Assembly (NCBI RefSeq): GCF_001637225.1
Contig: NZ_LVJI01000001.1
Coordinates: 62,001-126,000, forward strand
Length of the DNA: 64,000 bases
DNA from: Paenibacillus antarcticus
GTDB lineage: Bacteria; Bacillota; Bacilli; Paenibacillales; Paenibacillaceae
Reading direction: 5' to 3'
A model generated the notes under the pieces. The model searched no databases. It was not told where the DNA came from and worked only from the letters and a program-made list of their open reading frames with translations. Within the stretch, counting starts at the first letter, position 1. Every line of letters begins with the position of its first letter. Below, piece by piece: positions 1 through 7,548 of the stretch. The translations under genes and the position numbers were made by a program.

Positions 1-473
1 ACCTTAATATTACACGCTTCATGCCTACACTATTGGATCGTAAGGACCGTATGAGTATGGGGGCTGGTCTAGAAGTACGTGTCCCTTATTGTGACCATCG
101 CCTAGTAGAATATGTATGGAATATTCCTTGGGACATCAAAATGACCGGAAATCGTGAGAAAGGTATTCTTCGTAAATCGTTAGAAGGTGTACTCCCTGAT
201 GATGTTCTATATCGTAAAAAAAGCCCTTATCCTAAAACACATAATCCCAATTTCTTGTCCGCTGTGAAACAACAGCTACTCACCATATTAGATGATCCGT
301 CTTCTCCACTTCTCCCACTCATTGATGTTGCCAAAATTCGAGAAATAGCTGCTTCTTCAGATGCGTCTTCTAACTTGCCTTGGTTCGGTCAATTATTGTC
401 AGGACCACAGTTATTCTCCTATTTATCACAAGTCGATTATTGGCTTCGCACTTACCATGTCTCGATTCGCTAA
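1..473 (+). CDS. asnB: Asparagine synthase (glutamine-hydrolysing), C-terminal part, cut by window start
   Basis: The reading frame is open from the window edge (first full codon at position 3) to TAA at 471-473, so only the last ~156 residues of the protein are visible. The segment reads NITRFMPTLLDRKDRMSM, then a GLEVRVPYCDHRLVEY block and later KSPYPKTHNP, the conserved end of the ATP-binding synthetase domain of class B asparagine synthetases, which amidate aspartate using glutamine. The N-terminal glutaminase half lies outside the window. An intrinsic terminator follows directly. Family call is strong; which asn paralogue it is cannot be decided here. Confidence 0.9.
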   Translation, partial: LNITRFMPTLLDRKDRMSMGAGLEVRVPYCDHRLVEYVWNIPWDIKMTGNREKGILRKSLEGVLPDDVLYRKKSPYPKTHNPNFLSAVKQQLLTILDDPSSPLLPLIDVAKIREIAASSDASSNLPWFGQLLSGPQLFSYLSQVDYWLRTYHVSIR

Positions 474-478
474 ATAAA

Positions 479-512
479 AAAGGTGCTGCCCCGAGGGGGT
501 AGCACCTTTTTT
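479..512 (+). terminator. Intrinsic terminator after asnB
   Basis: A GC-rich stem AAGGTGCTGCCCC / GGGGTAGCACCTT with a short loop is followed by a T-run. It starts six bases after the asnB stop. It also lies downstream of the convergent rdgB gene and could serve both directions. Confidence 0.9.
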
Positions 513-548
513 ACTTGATGGACACAAAGTTCATTCTTATTCATCCAT

Positions 549-1172
549 TCATTTCTTCAATTGCGCGATTAAGTTCCGTAAAGCTATCCCACGATGACTA
601 ATAGACTGCTTCTCTTCTAATGACAGCTCAGCCATTGTTTTATCATACTGAGAAAGATAGAAAAGTGGATCGTAACCAAATCCCCCAGCGCCCGCTACAT
701 CTGAAGTAATCCATCCTGCCACAGAACCAGAAGTCTCAATATGCTCTCCGGAAGAAGGGTTATATAACACCAATGAACAAACAAAGCTCGCAGGACTTAA
801 CAGAGACTGCTCTGTATCTTCACCCATCCTTAATTGAACCAACTCTTGTAATAGCTTCTCGTTGTTTAACTGATCGGTCGCATGCTCACCCGAATAACGA
901 GCAGAGTACACACCCGGTTGTCCATTTAATGCCTCTACACATAAACCTGAATCATCCGCAAGAACGGGGAGTCCTAAGCTATCTCCAACCGTCTTAGCTT
1001 TTTTCAGTGCATTAGCTGCAAAAGTAAGTCCGTCCTCTATAACATCTGGTATATCAGAATAGTCAAACATACTTTTCACTTGCTTGCCCAGCTGCGCAAA
1101 AGCATGTTCAAATTCTCTGACTTTCCCTTTGTTCTTCGTCGCAACAATGACGATATCTTGATCTAACTTCAT
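549..1172 (-). CDS. rdgB: XTP/dITP diphosphatase (RdgB/HAM1 family)
   Basis: This 207-residue protein hydrolyses non-canonical purine nucleoside triphosphates (dITP, XTP) to monophosphates, cleaning the nucleotide pool. Visible signatures are the N-terminal IVATKNKGKVREF, the central LADDSGLCVEALNGQPGVYSARY and the C-terminal GGFGYDPLFY and SHRGIALR blocks, all in family order and at normal length. Its ATG sits one base after the rph stop and its ribosome-binding site AAAAGGAG lies in the end of rph, so the two are translated from one message. The order gerM-rph-rdgB matches the Bacillus subtilis gerM-rph-ysnA cluster. Confidence 0.95.
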   Translation of the reverse strand: MKLDQDIVIVATKNKGKVREFEHAFAQLGKQVKSMFDYSDIPDVIEDGLTFAANALKKAKTVGDSLGLPVLADDSGLCVEALNGQPGVYSARYSGEHATDQLNNEKLLQELVQLRMGEDTEQSLLSPASFVCSLVLYNPSSGEHIETSGSVAGWITSDVAGAGGFGYDPLFYLSQYDKTMAELSLEEKQSISHRGIALRNLIAQLKK

Positions 1173-1173
1173 G

Positions 1174-1932
1174 CTAGACTCCTTTTCCTACTGTGCCAGA
1201 ACCAATAGATAGGGCAATCGGACCAAGAACTTCTTGTTGATATGCGATAATATCGCGGATACCTTGTTCCCCGATCTGAAGTAATGAATCTAACTCCTCA
1301 CGTGAGAATGGACTTTCTTCACCCGTTCCTTGTAACTCAACGAATTGTCCACTTCCGGTCATAACTAAATTCATATCTACTTTAGCCTTGGAGTCTTCTT
1401 CATAATTTAGATCTAGCAACGTGCGTCCACCAACAACTCCTACACTAACGGAAGCCAAATAGTCAGTAATTGGGAATACAGGCAGTTTATGCTGTTGTGC
1501 AATCTTGTTCACCGCGATGCACAGAGCTACAAAAGAACCCGTAATAGAAGTCGTCCGCGTACCTCCATCAGCTTGAATAACATCGCAATCGAGTGTGATC
1601 GTACGTTCACCTAAAGCGTGTAAATTCACTACGGAACGAAGGGCTCTTCCAATTAAGCGTTGAATTTCCATAGTACGACCAGTAAGCTTACCACGATTTG
1701 CCTCACGTTGATTACGAGAATGAGTGGCTCTTGGCAACATAGAGTATTCTGCTGTTACCCAACCTTTTCCTTGGCCCTTTAAGAATGGGGGTACTTTCTC
1801 ATCCACCGTTGCTGTGCAGAGTATTTTGGTATCTCCCATTTCTATATACACAGAACCTTCCGCGTATTTATTTACGTTTGTCGTTATATTCATTGTACGA
1901 AGTTGATCGTTATTGCGTCCGTTTGATCTCAC
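1174..1932 (-). CDS. rph: Ribonuclease PH
   Basis: A 252-residue phosphorolytic 3'-5' exoribonuclease that trims tRNA 3' ends using phosphate. The N-terminus [12 protein letters not shown], the [18 protein letters not shown] block, the arginine-rich segment after [20 protein letters not shown] and the [17 protein letters not shown] motif are all present. The start is GTG at 1930-1932, supported by a GGAGG about ten bases upstream and by the family N-terminus. It is the middle gene of a gerM-rph-rdgB operon. Confidence 0.96.
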   Translation of the reverse strand: MRSNGRNNDQLRTMNITTNVNKYAEGSVYIEMGDTKILCTATVDEKVPPFLKGQGKGWVTAEYSMLPRATHSRNQREANRGKLTGRTMEIQRLIGRALRSVVNLHALGERTITLDCDVIQADGGTRTTSITGSFVALCIAVNKIAQQHKLPVFPITDYLASVSVGVVGGRTLLDLNYEEDSKAKVDMNLVMTGSGQFVELQGTGEESPFSREELDSLLQIGEQGIRDIIAYQQEVLGPIALSIGSGTVGKGV

Positions 1933-2027
1933 TATTATCTGCCTCCTACATCTTAGCGTCCCTATTTTGCAAACCTTATTTTATCAAAGTGTAGGAATAA
2001 AAGCACCTTTTGAAGGAGGACCTTCTT

Positions 2028-3098
2028 TTAAATTGGTATTTCGTTAATATATTGTGGTCTTGATACCGGCTTACTGTAATTTTGATTATCATCACTTACA
2101 ACTTTAGTATCACCATTCATTTGTATTTGTACTTTGTTACTCCCTACATTCTCTGTAACAGTTAACACGACAGACTGTAGTAATTGGGAAGGAATCTTCT
2201 CTCCTTTAATAAACATGTCCTCTTTGAGAGATACTGTGACTGTCCCGTCTTTGGCCGTCTTCACTGACTCTAAGGAAGTAGCTGATGTCATAACCTGCTC
2301 TAAGCCACCTCTTAGTTGTGGACCACGAATGAGCTCATTAAGTGCTGCCTTTAATGTATCCTGTCCAGGTTCCACTAGCCTAGTTACAGGTACATAGTAT
2401 TGTACGCCTGCTGGAGATTCAGATGAGAAATACACCGTAACAGCGCTAGAGCGGGTAAACGTTGCCCCGTTCCCTTTTTCCAAATTTATTCCCATGCTTC
2501 GTCCGAGAGGTTGATCGAGTGGCGTATGTTGTAGAGGCATCTCAGTAATCTTCTCGCCATCTACCCAGAATTGAACCTGATTGATATTAGTATTGCCAGT
2601 AAGTGTCCACGTTACCGCCTCTAACATTTTTCGTTCGTTCTGGGCTTCATATTCAGTAAACGATTTATTAAATTCTACCACCGCGAGCTTCTTCTGCTTC
2701 TCGATTGTGACCGTCTTCACCTCAGTACCTTCGGGTAATACTGCCGTGAAACCTTCTGGAAGATATGCTGCATAAGGTCCGTCTTTGACCATCACTTCAA
2801 GGGATTGACGCAAGAGCATGTTATCCTTATTCTCTAAAGGTGGTAATCCTAATGACACTGGAGCCAAAAGTCCATATTGATCTGCTAAATAAACGGTCGA
2901 TGTTGGTGTCATAGCCGTACCCTGAGGAGTCGGCGTGACACTACCATTCATAGCCTGCAGCATTTCCGATTCAACTTGAGCTGGCGGTGGATCAATATCC
3001 ATCGATTGTTTAGTAAACCCTCCGCACCCAGACAATATAATAGGAACAGCCAATAAGCCAACGGCAGAGATGTTACGAATATTCATTTTTTTTGACAT
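2028..3098 (-). CDS. gerM: GerM-domain germination/sporulation lipoprotein
   Basis: A 356-residue predicted lipoprotein. Residues 1-25 form a lipoprotein signal with the lipobox LSGC, so the mature protein would be anchored outside the membrane through Cys25. Two GerM-type domains follow, the first at about residues 80-190 and the second at about 225-340 (VYFSSE..YYVPVTR, LNELIRGP). GerM of Bacillus is needed for sporulation and spore germination. The ATG is preceded by GGGAGG. It heads the rph-rdgB operon, separated by about 95 bp from rph. Confidence 0.9.
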   Translation of the reverse strand: MSKKMNIRNISAVGLLAVPIILSGCGGFTKQSMDIDPPPAQVESEMLQAMNGSVTPTPQGTAMTPTSTVYLADQYGLLAPVSLGLPPLENKDNMLLRQSLEVMVKDGPYAAYLPEGFTAVLPEGTEVKTVTIEKQKKLAVVEFNKSFTEYEAQNERKMLEAVTWTLTGNTNINQVQFWVDGEKITEMPLQHTPLDQPLGRSMGINLEKGNGATFTRSSAVTVYFSSESPAGVQYYVPVTRLVEPGQDTLKAALNELIRGPQLRGGLEQVMTSATSLESVKTAKDGTVTVSLKEDMFIKGEKIPSQLLQSVVLTVTENVGSNKVQIQMNGDTKVVSDDNQNYSKPVSRPQYINEIPI

Positions 3099-3220
3099 AA
3101 TCTATGTACCTCCCTAACGATTTTAGATATAGTTTGTACTAGTATATATACGAGCTCTTTTCTAAAAAATAACTGTAAATGAAAATTTCCATCACATTAC
3201 AAAGAATGAGGTGTAGCGCT

Positions 3221-3796
3221 ATGAGCGATGTACGCAATCCATATTGTCTAAATAGTAAAGCCGTTTCAGATGCAACCTTCGAATGGCTCCATAAACGAGG
3301 AGTCACTATTCTTGAAATTGCTGAACTCGTCATGTTACTCCAGAAAAAGTACTATCCGACGCTTACAATGGAGGAATGCGTGCATAATGTTGAGATGGTC
3401 CTAAGCAAACGTGAAGTCCAGAATGCTGTCCTAACGGGAATACAATTAGATGTATTAGCAGAAGAGGGTAAGCTAATCTCCCCATTACAGGAAATGCTAG
3501 TCAATGACGAAGGACTCTATGGTGTGGATGAGATATTGGCTTTTTCAATCGTCAATGTCTATGGAAGTATCGGATTTACGAATTATGGATATGTAGACAA
3601 ATTAAAACCTGGTGTATTAGAAAGACTCAATGATAAATCCTCTGGACAAGTTCATACCTTCCTAGATGATATCGTTGGTGCAGTTGCTGCGGCAGCTAGC
3701 AGTCGTATTGCCCACCGGAAACAAGCTGAGATAGAAGCTATCTACGCTGAAGAACATAATAAATTCGATCCTCTTGCAAAAGGAAGACCTGAGTAA
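3221..3796 (+). CDS. Phosphatidylglycerophosphatase A-like protein (YutG type)
   Basis: The protein (191 aa from this start) has the PgpA-fold signature seen in YutG of Bacillus: GVTILEIAELV near the N-terminus, then TMEECVHNVEMVLSKREVQ, a YGVDEILAFSIVNVYGSIG block and TFLDDIVGAVAAAASSRIAH. PgpA enzymes remove phosphate from phosphatidylglycerophosphate; the Firmicutes YutG group is soluble and its substrate is less certain. The frame is open further upstream (from 3179), but a GAGGTG ribosome-binding site nine bases before the ATG at 3221 favours this start. It is divergent from gerM. Confidence 0.85.
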   Translation: MSDVRNPYCLNSKAVSDATFEWLHKRGVTILEIAELVMLLQKKYYPTLTMEECVHNVEMVLSKREVQNAVLTGIQLDVLAEEGKLISPLQEMLVNDEGLYGVDEILAFSIVNVYGSIGFTNYGYVDKLKPGVLERLNDKSSGQVHTFLDDIVGAVAAAASSRIAHRKQAEIEAIYAEEHNKFDPLAKGRPE

Positions 3797-3849
3797 TCTT
3801 GTGGTAGCATTACGATTGCGATTATGCTAAACCCTGATGTGATTACAAC

Positions 3850-3890
3850 AAAAAACAAAACGAGTAAGGACTCTAAAGCATCCTTACTCG
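3850..3890 (-). terminator. Intrinsic terminator of the mini-gene array
   Basis: A perfect ten-base stem CGAGTAAGGA / TCCTTACTCG (3861-3870, 3881-3890) is followed on the minus strand by a T-rich run (TTTTGTTTTTTG). It lies between the convergent PgpA-like gene and the mini-gene array and may work in both directions, but the T-tract favours the minus strand. Confidence 0.85.
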
Positions 3891-3931
3891 TTATATTTGA
3901 TGACATAGCTACCTACGCTACACGTTTGGTA

Positions 3932-4156
3932 CTATGGAGTTACTGGTGGAACTACACCACCGCCTGCATAAGCTTCTGTAAAATCAGGATCAATATTTAC
4001 AAGAAGATTCTTGTTGATATTCTTAGGTTTATTTATGATCTTAACATTCACTTTTATTTTACTAATGAGTTTCATTAGCATTTTATTTTCTTCTTTAAGT
4101 CTACGAGATTTTCTTTTAAGATGTCTTATCTTTCTACACCGATGACAATGACACAT
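3932..4156 (-). CDS. Mini-protein of the PKNINKN-DPDFTEA family, copy A (CHC N-terminus)
   Basis: A 74-residue protein that I do not recognise. The start is ATG at 4154-4156, set by AAAGGAGG eight bases upstream; the frame is open for 11 more codons. Residues 1-7 read MCHCHRC, followed by a very basic stretch (KIRHLKRKSRRLK), a short linker, the conserved core NKPKNINKN..VNIDPDFTEAYAGG and a Pro/Val tail VVPPVTP. Four further genes downstream in coordinate share the core. There is no signal peptide or membrane segment. Clustered Cys/His at the N-terminus could bind metal or cross-link; that is inference. The terminator at 3850-3890 ends the array. Confidence 0.75.
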   Translation of the reverse strand: MCHCHRCRKIRHLKRKSRRLKEENKMLMKLISKIKVNVKIINKPKNINKNLLVNIDPDFTEAYAGGGVVPPVTP

Positions 4157-4211
4157 AGTTATTCCTCCTTTCTTGGAATTAGGATTCATCCTTATTCTTG
4201 CGTGCTTGTTA

Positions 4212-4421
4212 TTATGGTGTTACTGGTGGAATTACTGGTAGCAACAATCCACCAGCATAAGCTTCCGTAAAATCGGGATCAAAGTTAATCAGTTTGTTCT
4301 TGTTGATATTCTTAGGTTTGTTAGTAATCTTGACATTCACTCTTACTTTACTAGTCAGTTTAGTTGATCTTTTCTCAACTCTGCGAGATTTTCTTCTTCT
4401 ACATGGATGACAATGACACAT
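4212..4421 (-). CDS. Mini-protein of the PKNINKN-DPDFTEA family, copy B (CHC N-terminus)
   Basis: A 69-residue paralogue of copy A: MCHCHPCRRRKSRR at the N-terminus, a shortened basic linker, the core NKPKNINKNKLINFDPDFTEAYAGG and a proline-rich tail ending IPPVTP. A GGGAGG motif upstream of the ATG at 4419-4421 supports translation. Copies A and B form a sub-pair, sharing both the Cys/His N-terminus and the PPVTP tail. Function unknown. Confidence 0.75.
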   Translation of the reverse strand: MCHCHPCRRRKSRRVEKRSTKLTSKVRVNVKITNKPKNINKNKLINFDPDFTEAYAGGLLLPVIPPVTP

Positions 4422-4472
4422 GGTTAGTTCCTCCCTTCTAAATTTTTGTTTTTGTGTAGCATAATATGAAAG

Positions 4473-4625
4473 TTAGCTAATGCCGCCACCTTCACCGCTA
4501 TATGCTTCTGTAAAATCAGGGTCAAAGTTAATCAGTTTGTTCTTGTTGATATTCTTCGGATTGTTTTTGATGCGCGTTTTGACAGAAACTTCCGTTTTCT
4601 TAACTGCTTTGAATTCTCTTGACAT
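4473..4625 (-). CDS. Mini-protein of the PKNINKN-DPDFTEA family, copy C
   Basis: A 50-residue gene found by reading the minus strand. ATG at 4623-4625 follows AGGAGG by about seven bases; stop TAA is at 4473-4475. The protein starts MSREFKAVKKTEVSVKTRIK, then carries the core NNPKNINKNKLINFDPDFTEAY and a Gly-rich tail ending GEGGGIS. It lacks the Cys/His segment of copies A and B and shares its N-terminus with copies D and E. Any longer plus-strand frame here is a shadow. Confidence 0.75.
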   Translation of the reverse strand: MSREFKAVKKTEVSVKTRIKNNPKNINKNKLINFDPDFTEAYSGEGGGIS

Positions 4626-4692
4626 GTTGTGTTCCTCCTATCCTCTTGAATGTAGGTCATCAAAGGATGCTAGACTAGAAATGATGATTTGA

Positions 4693-4854
4693 TTAAACAG
4701 TCCCACCGAAACCGCCATAATATGCACTAGCCTCCGTAAAATCAGGATCAATATTAATCAGTTTGTTCTTGTTGATGTTCTTAGGTTTATTCTCGATATA
4801 AGTTCTGACAGAAACCTTCGTTTTCTTTACCGCTTTGAATCCTCTTCTTGACAT
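4693..4854 (-). CDS. Mini-protein of the PKNINKN-DPDFTEA family, copy D
   Basis: A 53-residue paralogue. The frame extends 11 codons upstream, but GGAGGAGGAG just before the ATG at 4852-4854 and the shared MSRRGFKAVKKTKVSV start decide this start. The core NKPKNINKNKLINIDPDFTEA is followed by a variable Tyr/Gly tail (SAYYGGFGGTV). As in the other copies, the divergence is concentrated after the core. Confidence 0.75.
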   Translation of the reverse strand: MSRRGFKAVKKTKVSVRTYIENKPKNINKNKLINIDPDFTEASAYYGGFGGTV

Positions 4855-4902
4855 GGTGTGCTCCTCCTCCATGAGTATTGATTCCACTGAAAGCTGTCAA
4901 CG

Positions 4903-4922
4903 CTAATCTACTAATAGGTTAG
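4903..4922. repeat. Imperfect 20-bp palindrome between mini-genes E and D
   Basis: CTAATCTACTAATAGGTTAG is an imperfect version of the perfect palindrome at 5151-5170. It overlaps the stop codon of copy E and lies about 50 bp before the copy D start. It may be an operator or processing site; no other support. Confidence 0.5.
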
Positions 4923-5086
4923 TCGATGTCACCATCAGCGATCCCCAATCCATAGGAACTAGCTTCTGTAAAATCAGGGTCAAAATTAATGAGTTTGTTC
5001 TTATTGATATTCTTCGGATTGTTTTTAATACGAGTTCTGACAGAAACCTTCGTTTTCTTTACCCATTCGACTTCTCTTCTTGACAT
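4919..5086 (-). CDS. Mini-protein of the PKNINKN-DPDFTEA family, copy E
   Basis: A 55-residue paralogue, promoter-proximal in the array. ATG at 5084-5086 is preceded by GGAGGAG; stop TAA at 4919-4921. It reads MSRREVEWVKKTKVSVRTR, the core NNPKNINKNKLINFDPDFTEA and a tail SSYGLGIADGDID that is acidic, unlike the other copies. A mother-cell sigma-factor-like -10 (CATAATATA) lies about 32 bases upstream, so the array could be expressed during sporulation. Confidence 0.75.
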   Translation of the reverse strand: MSRREVEWVKKTKVSVRTRIKNNPKNINKNKLINFDPDFTEASSYGLGIADGDID

Positions 5087-5117
5087 TTTGATCTCCTCCT
5101 TTCCTTCTGGATTAATA

Positions 5118-5126
5118 TATATTATG
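5118..5126 (-). promoter_or_regulatory. Candidate sporulation (SigE/SigK-type) -10 upstream of mini-gene array
   Basis: On the minus strand CATAATATA matches the SigK -10 pattern CATAnnnTA, with AC 17 bases upstream. SigE and SigK elements overlap in sequence and the region is AT-rich, so this is only a candidate. Confidence 0.35.
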
Positions 5127-5150
5127 AAATCGGTGATAGATTTGTTTATG

Positions 5151-5170
5151 CTAATCTACTAGTAGATTAG
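5151..5170. repeat. Perfect 20-bp palindrome upstream of the mini-gene array
   Basis: CTAATCTACTAGTAGATTAG is a perfect palindrome, 65 bp upstream of the copy E start. A degenerate copy recurs at 4903-4922. Position and symmetry suggest a dimeric regulator site or a small hairpin at the RNA 5' end. Confidence 0.6.
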
Positions 5171-5201
5171 TATATTCTGGCTTAATCCAAAGACAAACAA
5201 A

Positions 5202-5244
5202 GAAAAAGACTATATTCTTCTACTTAATGTAGAAAAACATAGCC
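5202..5244 (-). terminator. Intrinsic terminator of the MBL-fold gene
   Basis: A 16-base stem with a few G-U pairs (5208-5223 with 5229-5244, loop TTAAT on the complementary strand) is followed on the minus strand by CTTTTTCTTTG. It lies about 50 bp past the stop of the upstream MBL gene. Confidence 0.75.
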
Positions 5245-5291
5245 TTCTAGCGTCCCATGGATCAACTTCTATACGACTTTTCTTATTAAAG

Positions 5292-6341
5292 TTAATTTGG
5301 AGGTTGAGGAGTTGTGTTAAAGATGGTTGCCCCATCCAACATCGAAACGGATGATTGTACTTTACCACGACGCACCAATTCCTGTAGATGAGCCAGTGCT
5401 TCACACATAGCAAACCTCATTTGGTGAAGAGACAGTTTTTTAGGAAATAAGGAAGTACAAATCTCAAACCCATTTTGCGGAGATTGAACGAGAAGCTTCT
5501 CGACTTCAATTAACCGCTGTTCGTGATGCGCTAGTAGATCATCTATTCGTTTATGAAACATAGAGAAGGGATGCCTATGCCCCGGAAAGACTTGATTGAC
5601 CTCATATAGCTTAAGTTTCATCAAGCCATTCATAAAGCTATACAGAGGGTCAGGATCACTCCCTGGAATGAGACTGACGTTCGGTGAAATCTGTGGTAAT
5701 ACAGCATCACCACACATCATAATACCAAGTTCTTCATTATATAAAGAAAGATGTCCTGGCGCATGACCCCCAGTCTCTATAACTAGCCATGAAAGACCAC
5801 CTAATTTCAGGTAACTTCCTCTTTCTACTATTGTAATATCAGGCGTCGGTGAAACCTGAGGGATGAAATCAAGTAAATGTTGCTCAATCTGACTTGCTAA
5901 CTCATCAGGCAATCCGTGCTGTTGCAACCATAGCGTTAATTTAACGTTGATATCGGTGTCATTTCCCCACATAAGAAGCGATTCATCATAGGATCTTTGA
6001 GACATGTATACCTGAGCCCCACATTGAGATTGAAACCAACCCGCCAATCCATAATGATCGGGATGATGATGAGTCACAAATATTCCACTTACATCCTCGA
6101 GTGTATAACCTAACTTATCAAGTGCTTTCTTCCACTCATCTTCTGTTACGCTATTACGTGGTCCTGGATCAACAATCACGATACCCGATGAATTGTGTAG
6201 CACATAACTATTCACCCATCGTAGCGGATATGACATCGATATTTTAACTTGGCTGATCCCAAATTCCCAAGTAGTTATTTCCGGTATGTTCACTATGTAT
6301 AATGACCTACTTCCCAATAATTTATTATCTTCTATTGACAA
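5292..6341 (-). CDS. MBL-fold metallo-hydrolase
   Basis: A 349-residue metallo-beta-lactamase-fold protein. The zinc-binding motif VTHHHPDHYGLAGW is at about residue 90, with further ligands in ETGGHAPGHLSLY, CGDAVLP and FPGHRHPF. The C-terminal ~80 residues form a helical extension (KLSLHQMRFAMCEALAHLQELVRRGKV) typical of glyoxalase-II-like family members with a winged-helix tail. The substrate cannot be told. The chosen start is TTG at 6339-6341 with only a weak AGGG; an internal start is possible. It is a single-gene unit, divergent from the riboswitch-terC unit. Confidence 0.85.
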   Translation of the reverse strand: MSIEDNKLLGSRSLYIVNIPEITTWEFGISQVKISMSYPLRWVNSYVLHNSSGIVIVDPGPRNSVTEDEWKKALDKLGYTLEDVSGIFVTHHHPDHYGLAGWFQSQCGAQVYMSQRSYDESLLMWGNDTDINVKLTLWLQQHGLPDELASQIEQHLLDFIPQVSPTPDITIVERGSYLKLGGLSWLVIETGGHAPGHLSLYNEELGIMMCGDAVLPQISPNVSLIPGSDPDPLYSFMNGLMKLKLYEVNQVFPGHRHPFSMFHKRIDDLLAHHEQRLIEVEKLLVQSPQNGFEICTSLFPKKLSLHQMRFAMCEALAHLQELVRRGKVQSSVSMLDGATIFNTTPQPPN

Positions 6342-6403
6342 TAACCCTAAATAAATATATGATTTTTCTATATTATTCTAACATATAAGCTAATTATATA
6401 TAT

Positions 6404-6568
6404 ACCCGTAAAGGGGAGTAGCTGTTTAAATAAAGTCGTCAATACGAGAGATGTTTCTCCGGCTTTATTGGCAATTGTCATTTCACAATTGTTAGCGAGA
6501 CCTTTACCAAATTGGGAAAACCTTTGATTTTTTAGAAGGATTTCACCTCTTTGGTAAAGGTCTTTTTT
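6404..6568 (+). promoter_or_regulatory. yybP-ykoY manganese riboswitch with terminator platform
   Basis: The leader of the TerC gene carries the yybP-ykoY hallmarks AAAGGGGAGTAGC (about 6410) and GCGAGACCTTTACC (6495-6508). P1 would pair GTAAAGG at 6408-6414 with CCTTTAC at 6501-6507. That same 3' strand is the 5' arm of the terminator at 6499-6568, so the two folds exclude each other, as in known Mn(II)-activated ON switches. Confidence 0.92.
6499..6568 (+). terminator. Riboswitch-controlled intrinsic terminator
   Basis: GACCTTTACCAAA (6499-6511) pairs with TTTGGTAAAGGTC (6550-6562), followed by six T residues. It overlaps the 3' arm of the aptamer P1 helix. Confidence 0.9.
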
Positions 6569-6650
6569 AATGTTTATCGTTGAAAGTACGTCAATTGACG
6601 TTTTTCTTATAGTTTTTGAAACATACTAAAGACACTAAGGGGGAGAAGAA

Positions 6651-7460
6651 ATGGATTTAGGATTATTATTGGAGTATGGTTGGGTTCTTCTCGTACTTGT
6701 AGGATTGGAAGGGCTTCTCGCAGCAGATAATGCACTGGTATTAGCTATTATGGTGAAGCATCTGCCTGATGAGCAAAGAAAAAAAGCATTGTTTTATGGC
6801 CTTATGGGAGCATTTGTCCTTCGATTCGGTTCACTATTTATCATCTCATTCCTAGTCGATATCTGGCAAGTACAAGCTATTGGAGCCCTTTACTTATTAT
6901 TTATCGCTGTGAATCATATTTTCAGAAAGCTCATTACCAAACCTAAAACGGATGAAGCTATTGAAGGTAGTAATGAGAAAAAGAAATCTGGATTTTGGAT
7001 TACAGTAATCAAAGTCGAAATAGCGGATGTTGCCTTTGCCGTTGATTCTATTCTAGCTGCAGTAGCACTTGCAGTAGCATTACCTCCAAGTGGAATCGGA
7101 CATATCGGGGGATTAGATGGTGGACAATTCCTTGTGATCTTTGCAGGTGGATTAATCGGATTAATCATCATGCGTTTTGCAGCATCTTATTTCGTTAAGT
7201 TGCTACATTCCCGTCCTGGACTAGAAATTGCTGCTTTCGTCATTGTTGGTTGGGTAGGTGTAAAGCTATCTATCATTACACTTGCTCATCCTTCACTCGG
7301 TGTACTACCTGAATCATTTGCACATAGCACAGCTTGGAAATTAACTTTCTATATTGTACTCATATTGATTGCAGTTGTTGGTTGGTTCATGAGCAGTAAG
7401 AATGAAGAGAAAAGCGATGAGAATCCTATCGCTGAAGCTGATAAACAACTAGGTCAATAA
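6651..7460 (+). CDS. TerC-family integral membrane protein (YkoY/MeeY-like)
   Basis: A 269-residue membrane protein with about seven hydrophobic segments. It has the TerC signatures EGLLAADNALVLAIMV near the N-terminus and EIADVAFAVDSILAAVA in the middle; their acidic residues are thought to handle metal. In Bacillus, TerC proteins behind this riboswitch class export Mn(II) and metalate secreted enzymes. Control by the Mn riboswitch immediately upstream makes the same role very likely here. A GGGGGAG ribosome-binding site precedes the ATG. The C-terminus is a charged cytoplasmic tail. Confidence 0.93.
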   Translation: MDLGLLLEYGWVLLVLVGLEGLLAADNALVLAIMVKHLPDEQRKKALFYGLMGAFVLRFGSLFIISFLVDIWQVQAIGALYLLFIAVNHIFRKLITKPKTDEAIEGSNEKKKSGFWITVIKVEIADVAFAVDSILAAVALAVALPPSGIGHIGGLDGGQFLVIFAGGLIGLIIMRFAASYFVKLLHSRPGLEIAAFVIVGWVGVKLSIITLAHPSLGVLPESFAHSTAWKLTFYIVLILIAVVGWFMSSKNEEKSDENPIAEADKQLGQ

Positions 7461-7481
7461 ATATTTAATGGAATAAACAAG

Positions 7482-7532
7482 AGGGACCGACTCCTTGGGT
7501 AGATAGTAACCCATGGAAATCGATCCCTTTTT
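7482..7532 (+). terminator. Intrinsic terminator after terC
   Basis: AGGGACCGA / TCGATCCCT with an inner TGGGT / ACCCA stem, followed by a T-run at 7528-7532. It lies between convergent terC and the ABC permease. Confidence 0.8.
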
Positions 7533-7548
7533 ATTTCGTGATAAACAA

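Noticed and set aside
4480..4692. 70-codon plus-strand frame across the mini-gene array
   Set aside because: Complement of copy C; the minus strand carries the conserved family and a good ribosome-binding site.
5210..5413. 67-codon minus-strand frame at the end of the MBL gene
   Set aside because: Out of frame with the MBL-fold gene, overlaps its terminator and has no start signal.
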